DNA from: CAXMNX01 sp051009475
GTDB lineage: Bacteria; Pseudomonadota; Alphaproteobacteria; Rhodobacterales; Rhodobacteraceae
Length of the DNA: 7,383 bases
NCBI GenBank assembly: GCA_051009475.1
Contig: JBPCWO010000262.1
Coordinates: forward strand, 1-7,383
Direction: 5' to 3'
The notes beneath the pieces were generated by a model. It did not search any database. It had not been told where the DNA came from and saw nothing but the letters and a program-made list of their open reading frames with translations. Position 1 is the stretch's first letter. Each line of letters opens with the position of its first letter. This document shows, piece by piece, positions 5,195 to 7,383 of this stretch. A program made the position numbers and the translations under genes.

Positions 5195-6088
5195 CTAACT
5201 CTCCCGCCGCGCCATGAACCGCGCCGCATCCTGCAACACACCGGCGTGCTCCCCGAACACCTGCAGCGACGCAATCGCCTCCGCTTCCGTCTCCGCCAGC
5301 TTCGCCCGCGCACCTTCAACGCCAAGCTGGGAGACAAACGTCGCCTTGTGCGCACCGGCATCCTTGCGCGTCGCCTTGCCGACGGTGCCCGCGTCGCCCG
5401 TCACATCGAGCAGATCGTCCGAAATCTGAAAACCCAACCCGAGGCTTTCCGCGTACAACGCGAGATCGTCCCGTTGGCTGTCGAACGCCCCACCGAGCAC
5501 GGCCCCCATCTCCACCGCCGCAGATATCAGCGCCCCCGTTTTCATCCCCTGCACCCGCTCGATATCGACCGCACCGGCCGCCGCCGTCTCCGCCTCAAGA
5601 TCCAGCATCTGCCCGCCCGCCATGCCGAGCAGCCCCGCCGCATGCGCCAGCACCGGAAACAGCGCCGCCCGCACGGCCGGATCCGGATGCGCATCCCCCA
5701 GAACCTCGAATGCCATCGTCTGCAGCGCATCGCCGGCAAGGATCGCCGTTGCCTCGTCGAACGCCACATGCACCGTCGGCTTGCCGCGGCGCACGTCGTC
5801 GTCGTCCATCGACGGCAGGTCGTCGTGCACCAGCGAGTAGCAATGGATGTATTCAACCGCCGTCGCCGCCTCCAGCGAGACCTCCGGCGCGACATCGAAC
5901 AACGCCGCGGTCTCCATGACCAGAAACGGCCGGAAGCGCTTGCCGCCGTTCAGCACCGCATGCCGCATCGCCGCCAGCAGCCGGTCCGCCCCGAGCCCGG
6001 CCCGCGCATCGAGCTGGTCCGCCAGCCGCGCATCGACCGCCGCCGCGCAGGCCGCCAACCGCTCTTCAAAAGTCACTGTGCCGGCCAT
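5195..6088 (-). CDS. ispA: Short-chain polyprenyl diphosphate synthase (farnesyl diphosphate synthase, IspA type)
   Basis: This enzyme condenses isopentenyl diphosphate with allylic diphosphates in the cytoplasm to make farnesyl (or geranylgeranyl) diphosphate. FPP is the precursor of undecaprenyl phosphate, quinone tails and hopanoids. The 297-residue length is standard. Visible motifs in order are GGKRFRP (48-54), the first Asp-rich motif DDLPSMD (89-95) with following DDD and Arg100-Arg101, GDALQT (119-124), GGQMLD (158-163), KTG (183-185), and the second Asp-rich motif GFQISDDLLD (219-228). The sequence EYIHCYSLVHDDLP closely matches the bacterial FPP synthase type. Product chain length cannot be settled by eye; GGPP is the alternative. 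The start ATG 6088 has a weak AGAGA upstream. It diverges from mtgA across a gap of about 110 bases. Confidence 0.95.
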   Translation of the reverse strand: MAGTVTFEERLAACAAAVDARLADQLDARAGLGADRLLAAMRHAVLNGGKRFRPFLVMETAALFDVAPEVSLEAATAVEYIHCYSLVHDDLPSMDDDDVRRGKPTVHVAFDEATAILAGDALQTMAFEVLGDAHPDPAVRAALFPVLAHAAGLLGMAGGQMLDLEAETAAAGAVDIERVQGMKTGALISAAVEMGAVLGGAFDSQRDDLALYAESLGLGFQISDDLLDVTGDAGTVGKATRKDAGAHKATFVSQLGVEGARAKLAETEAEAIASLQVFGEHAGVLQDAARFMARRES

Positions 6089-6201
6089 CTACGTCTCTTT
6101 GGACAAAAGCATTGGGGAAAATTGCGTACGTTTCGATTGGTCTTTACCGTGTCATGATGCCGGATTACCAGTGGCCGCGATGGATGTGCCAGGGTTGGGT
6201 G
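6089..6201. promoter_or_regulatory. Divergent intergenic region between ispA and mtgA
   Basis: Both flanking genes point away from this segment, so it should contain promoters for each. I see no clear -35/-10 pair. The plus-strand TTGGAC near 6100 has no good partner. The mtgA frame is open through this segment from a TTG at 6112, but the translation looks unlike the family, so I treat it as untranslated. Confidence 0.4.
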
Positions 6202-6966
6202 ATGGTTGTTTCAGACAAGAGCGGGGACGTTGCGCACCACAGGCAACGCTCGGGAATGCGTCAGGACACGCGCCCGGAAACGCGTAAAGGCACACGCCGT
6301 GTGTGGTGGTTCCGCCTCGCCCGCGCGCTGGCGATCACGACCGCCGTTTACTATGTCGCCCTGATCGCCGCCTACCGCTTCATCGATCCCCCGTCCTCCA
6401 ACTGGATGTTGATCGACACCATCTCGGGCGTCGGCGTCAACCAGACCTGGATCCCCATCGACGAAATGTCGCCGCACGTCATCCGCGCCGTCGTGGCCTC
6501 GGAAGACGGCCGGTTCTGTAAGCATTGGGGCGTCGACTGGGCCGAGATCTACCACGCCGTCGCCAACGCCGACCAACGCGGGCCCCGCGGCGCCAGCACG
6601 ATCACCATGCAGACCGCAAAGAACCTCTTTCTCTGGCCGGGCCGCAGCTACATCCGCAAGGCCATAGAACTCCCCATGACCTACCTGATCGAGTTGTTCT
6701 GGCCAAAGCGCCGCATCCTCGAAGTTTATCTCAACATCGCCGAATGGGCGCCGGGCGTGTACGGCATCGAGGCCGCCTCGTTCCATCATTTCAAGATCGG
6801 CGCACACCGGTTGAGCAAGCACCAGGCGACGCTGCTGGCCGCCTCCCTGCCCAATCCCGCCAAGCGCCGCGCCGGCAAACCCGGCCCCAAAACCCGCAAG
6901 CATGCCTCGAAAGTGCGCAAGCGCATGGGCCGCGCGGTCGAGGGCACCCAGTGCGTCTTCGAATAA
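6202..6966 (+). CDS. mtgA: Monofunctional biosynthetic peptidoglycan transglycosylase (GT51)
   Basis: An inner-membrane glycosyltransferase that polymerises lipid II into glycan strands. With the ATG at 6202 the product is 254 residues. One membrane anchor (ALAITTAVYYVALIAAY) follows a basic N-terminal stretch, with the GT51 domain outside. Motifs are ASEDGRFCKHWG with the catalytic Glu codon at 6502-6504, GASTITMQTAKNLFLWPGR, RKAIELPMTYLIELFWPKRR and ILEVYLN. STITMQ replaces the STISQQ of enterobacteria, a variant I associate with alphaproteobacteria. No transpeptidase domain follows, hence monofunctional. The start is uncertain: 6202 has AGGG seven bases upstream, ATG 6256 (236 residues) is closer to family length, and 6112 and 6154 would add residues unlike the family. 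The C-terminus is unusually basic (KRRAGKPGPKTRKHASKVRKR). It is followed by rpmF after about 190 bases. Confidence 0.93.
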   Translation: MVVSDKSGDVAHHRQRSGMRQDTRPETRKGTRRVWWFRLARALAITTAVYYVALIAAYRFIDPPSSNWMLIDTISGVGVNQTWIPIDEMSPHVIRAVVASEDGRFCKHWGVDWAEIYHAVANADQRGPRGASTITMQTAKNLFLWPGRSYIRKAIELPMTYLIELFWPKRRILEVYLNIAEWAPGVYGIEAASFHHFKIGAHRLSKHQATLLAASLPNPAKRRAGKPGPKTRKHASKVRKRMGRAVEGTQCVFE

Positions 6967-7157
6967 TTCTGCGTTCCCGGTCAAAACAGGCTGGAAACCC
7001 GCACCGATTGCCCGTATAAGCCGCTCCAACACGGGCGCTGCACACCGTCAGGCGGGCGGCCCCGAACCAGATTTCAGACCTCTCGCAACGCGATGGCATG
7101 ACGGTCCTGCCCTGTCCGGCAGCCGAAACGCCCGCGTTGACAGACCGGAGACGACAC
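6967..7157 (+). other. Intergenic region mtgA-rpmF
   Basis: A 191-base GC-rich gap. It holds the rpmF ribosome-binding site GGAG (7147-7150), seven bases before the ATG. No terminator with a T-tract is visible after mtgA, so readthrough transcription into rpmF is possible. Confidence 0.4.
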
Positions 7158-7343
7158 ATGGCAGTCCCAAAAAGCAAGATCACGCGGAGCAAACGCGGCC
7201 ACCGCCGCTCCACGGACGCCCTCAAGGCCCCGACCTACGTGGAAGACAAGGACTCAGGCGAACTGCGCCGCCCGCACCATATCGACCTGAAAAGCGGTAT
7301 GTACCGGGGCCGCCAGATCCTCGAGCCGTCCGACGACGTTTAA
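7158..7343 (+). CDS. rpmF: 50S ribosomal protein L32
   Basis: A 61-residue basic protein of the large ribosomal subunit. It begins MAVPKSKITRSKRGHRRS, the hallmark N-terminus of bL32, and continues DALKAPTYVEDKDSGELRRP and HHIDLKSGMYRGRQIL. The length is full for the alphaproteobacterial form. There are no cysteines, so this is the zinc-independent type. The start is fixed by GGAG seven bases upstream and by homology; an in-frame ATG at 7098 would add 20 residues unlike L32. It ends in TAA. The mtgA-rpmF order is an association I know from alphaproteobacteria. Confidence 0.97.
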   Translation: MAVPKSKITRSKRGHRRSTDALKAPTYVEDKDSGELRRPHHIDLKSGMYRGRQILEPSDDV

Positions 7344-7383
7344 AACCACACATTTTCTGAGAAATTTCCGGCATCACGACGGA

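Noticed and set aside
5081..6157. Long plus-strand frame of 358 codons
   Set aside because: It lies opposite ispA, which has all family motifs. The Arg/His/Pro/Gln-rich translation is the usual antisense shadow of a GC-rich gene.
6211..7032. Minus-strand frame of 273 codons
   Set aside because: Antisense shadow of mtgA, with Gly/Ala/Asp-rich translation and no recognisable motif.
7137..7142. Exact TTGACA as an rpmF promoter -35 box
   Set aside because: It is only 15 bases before the rpmF ATG, so any -10 box and start point would fall inside the gene.

Overview
The window looks like alphaproteobacterial chromosome. The housekeeping genes are GC-rich, and the mtgA-rpmF pair beside ispA is an arrangement I associate with that class. 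The family calls rest on motifs read by eye; the taxonomic placement is inference.

Layout. Positions 1-1041 (+) hold the 3' part of ispG, cut by the left edge. Positions 1160-4133 form a visibly AT-richer block with every reading frame on the minus strand. In transcription order it has a secreted caspase-like (peptidase C14-type) protein, then degraded continuation of the same reading frame, then a DUF1353 protein whose good ATG and ribosome-binding site are one base out of frame. Positions 4434-4811 (-) hold a small cupin. Positions 4812-5194 are non-coding and carry a 12-bp hairpin and an inverted pair of REP-like palindromes. Positions 5195-6088 (-) hold ispA. Diverging from it on + are mtgA (about 6202-6966) and rpmF (7158-7343).

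How the genes fit together. IspG and IspA are both isoprenoid enzymes (the MEP pathway step that makes HMBPP, and prenyl chain elongation). MtgA polymerises glycan strands on lipid II, whose undecaprenyl carrier comes from the same isoprenoid supply. RpmF is ribosomal protein L32. The AT-rich block is unrelated to these and looks acquired.

Main observation. From 4133 down to 1785 on the minus strand, one frame runs 783 codons with only three internal stops (TAA 3077-3075, TGA 2555-2553, TGA 2447-2445) and no frame change. The first stop falls inside a roughly 40-residue helical repeat that aligns with another copy upstream of it. The frame's final TAG overlaps the AGGAGG of the DUF1353 gene. 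I read this as a two-gene operon for exported proteins, a large caspase-like protein plus a DUF1353 partner, now partly decayed. Stop readthrough or sequencing error are the alternatives. The truncated 352-residue caspase unit still has its His/Cys pair.
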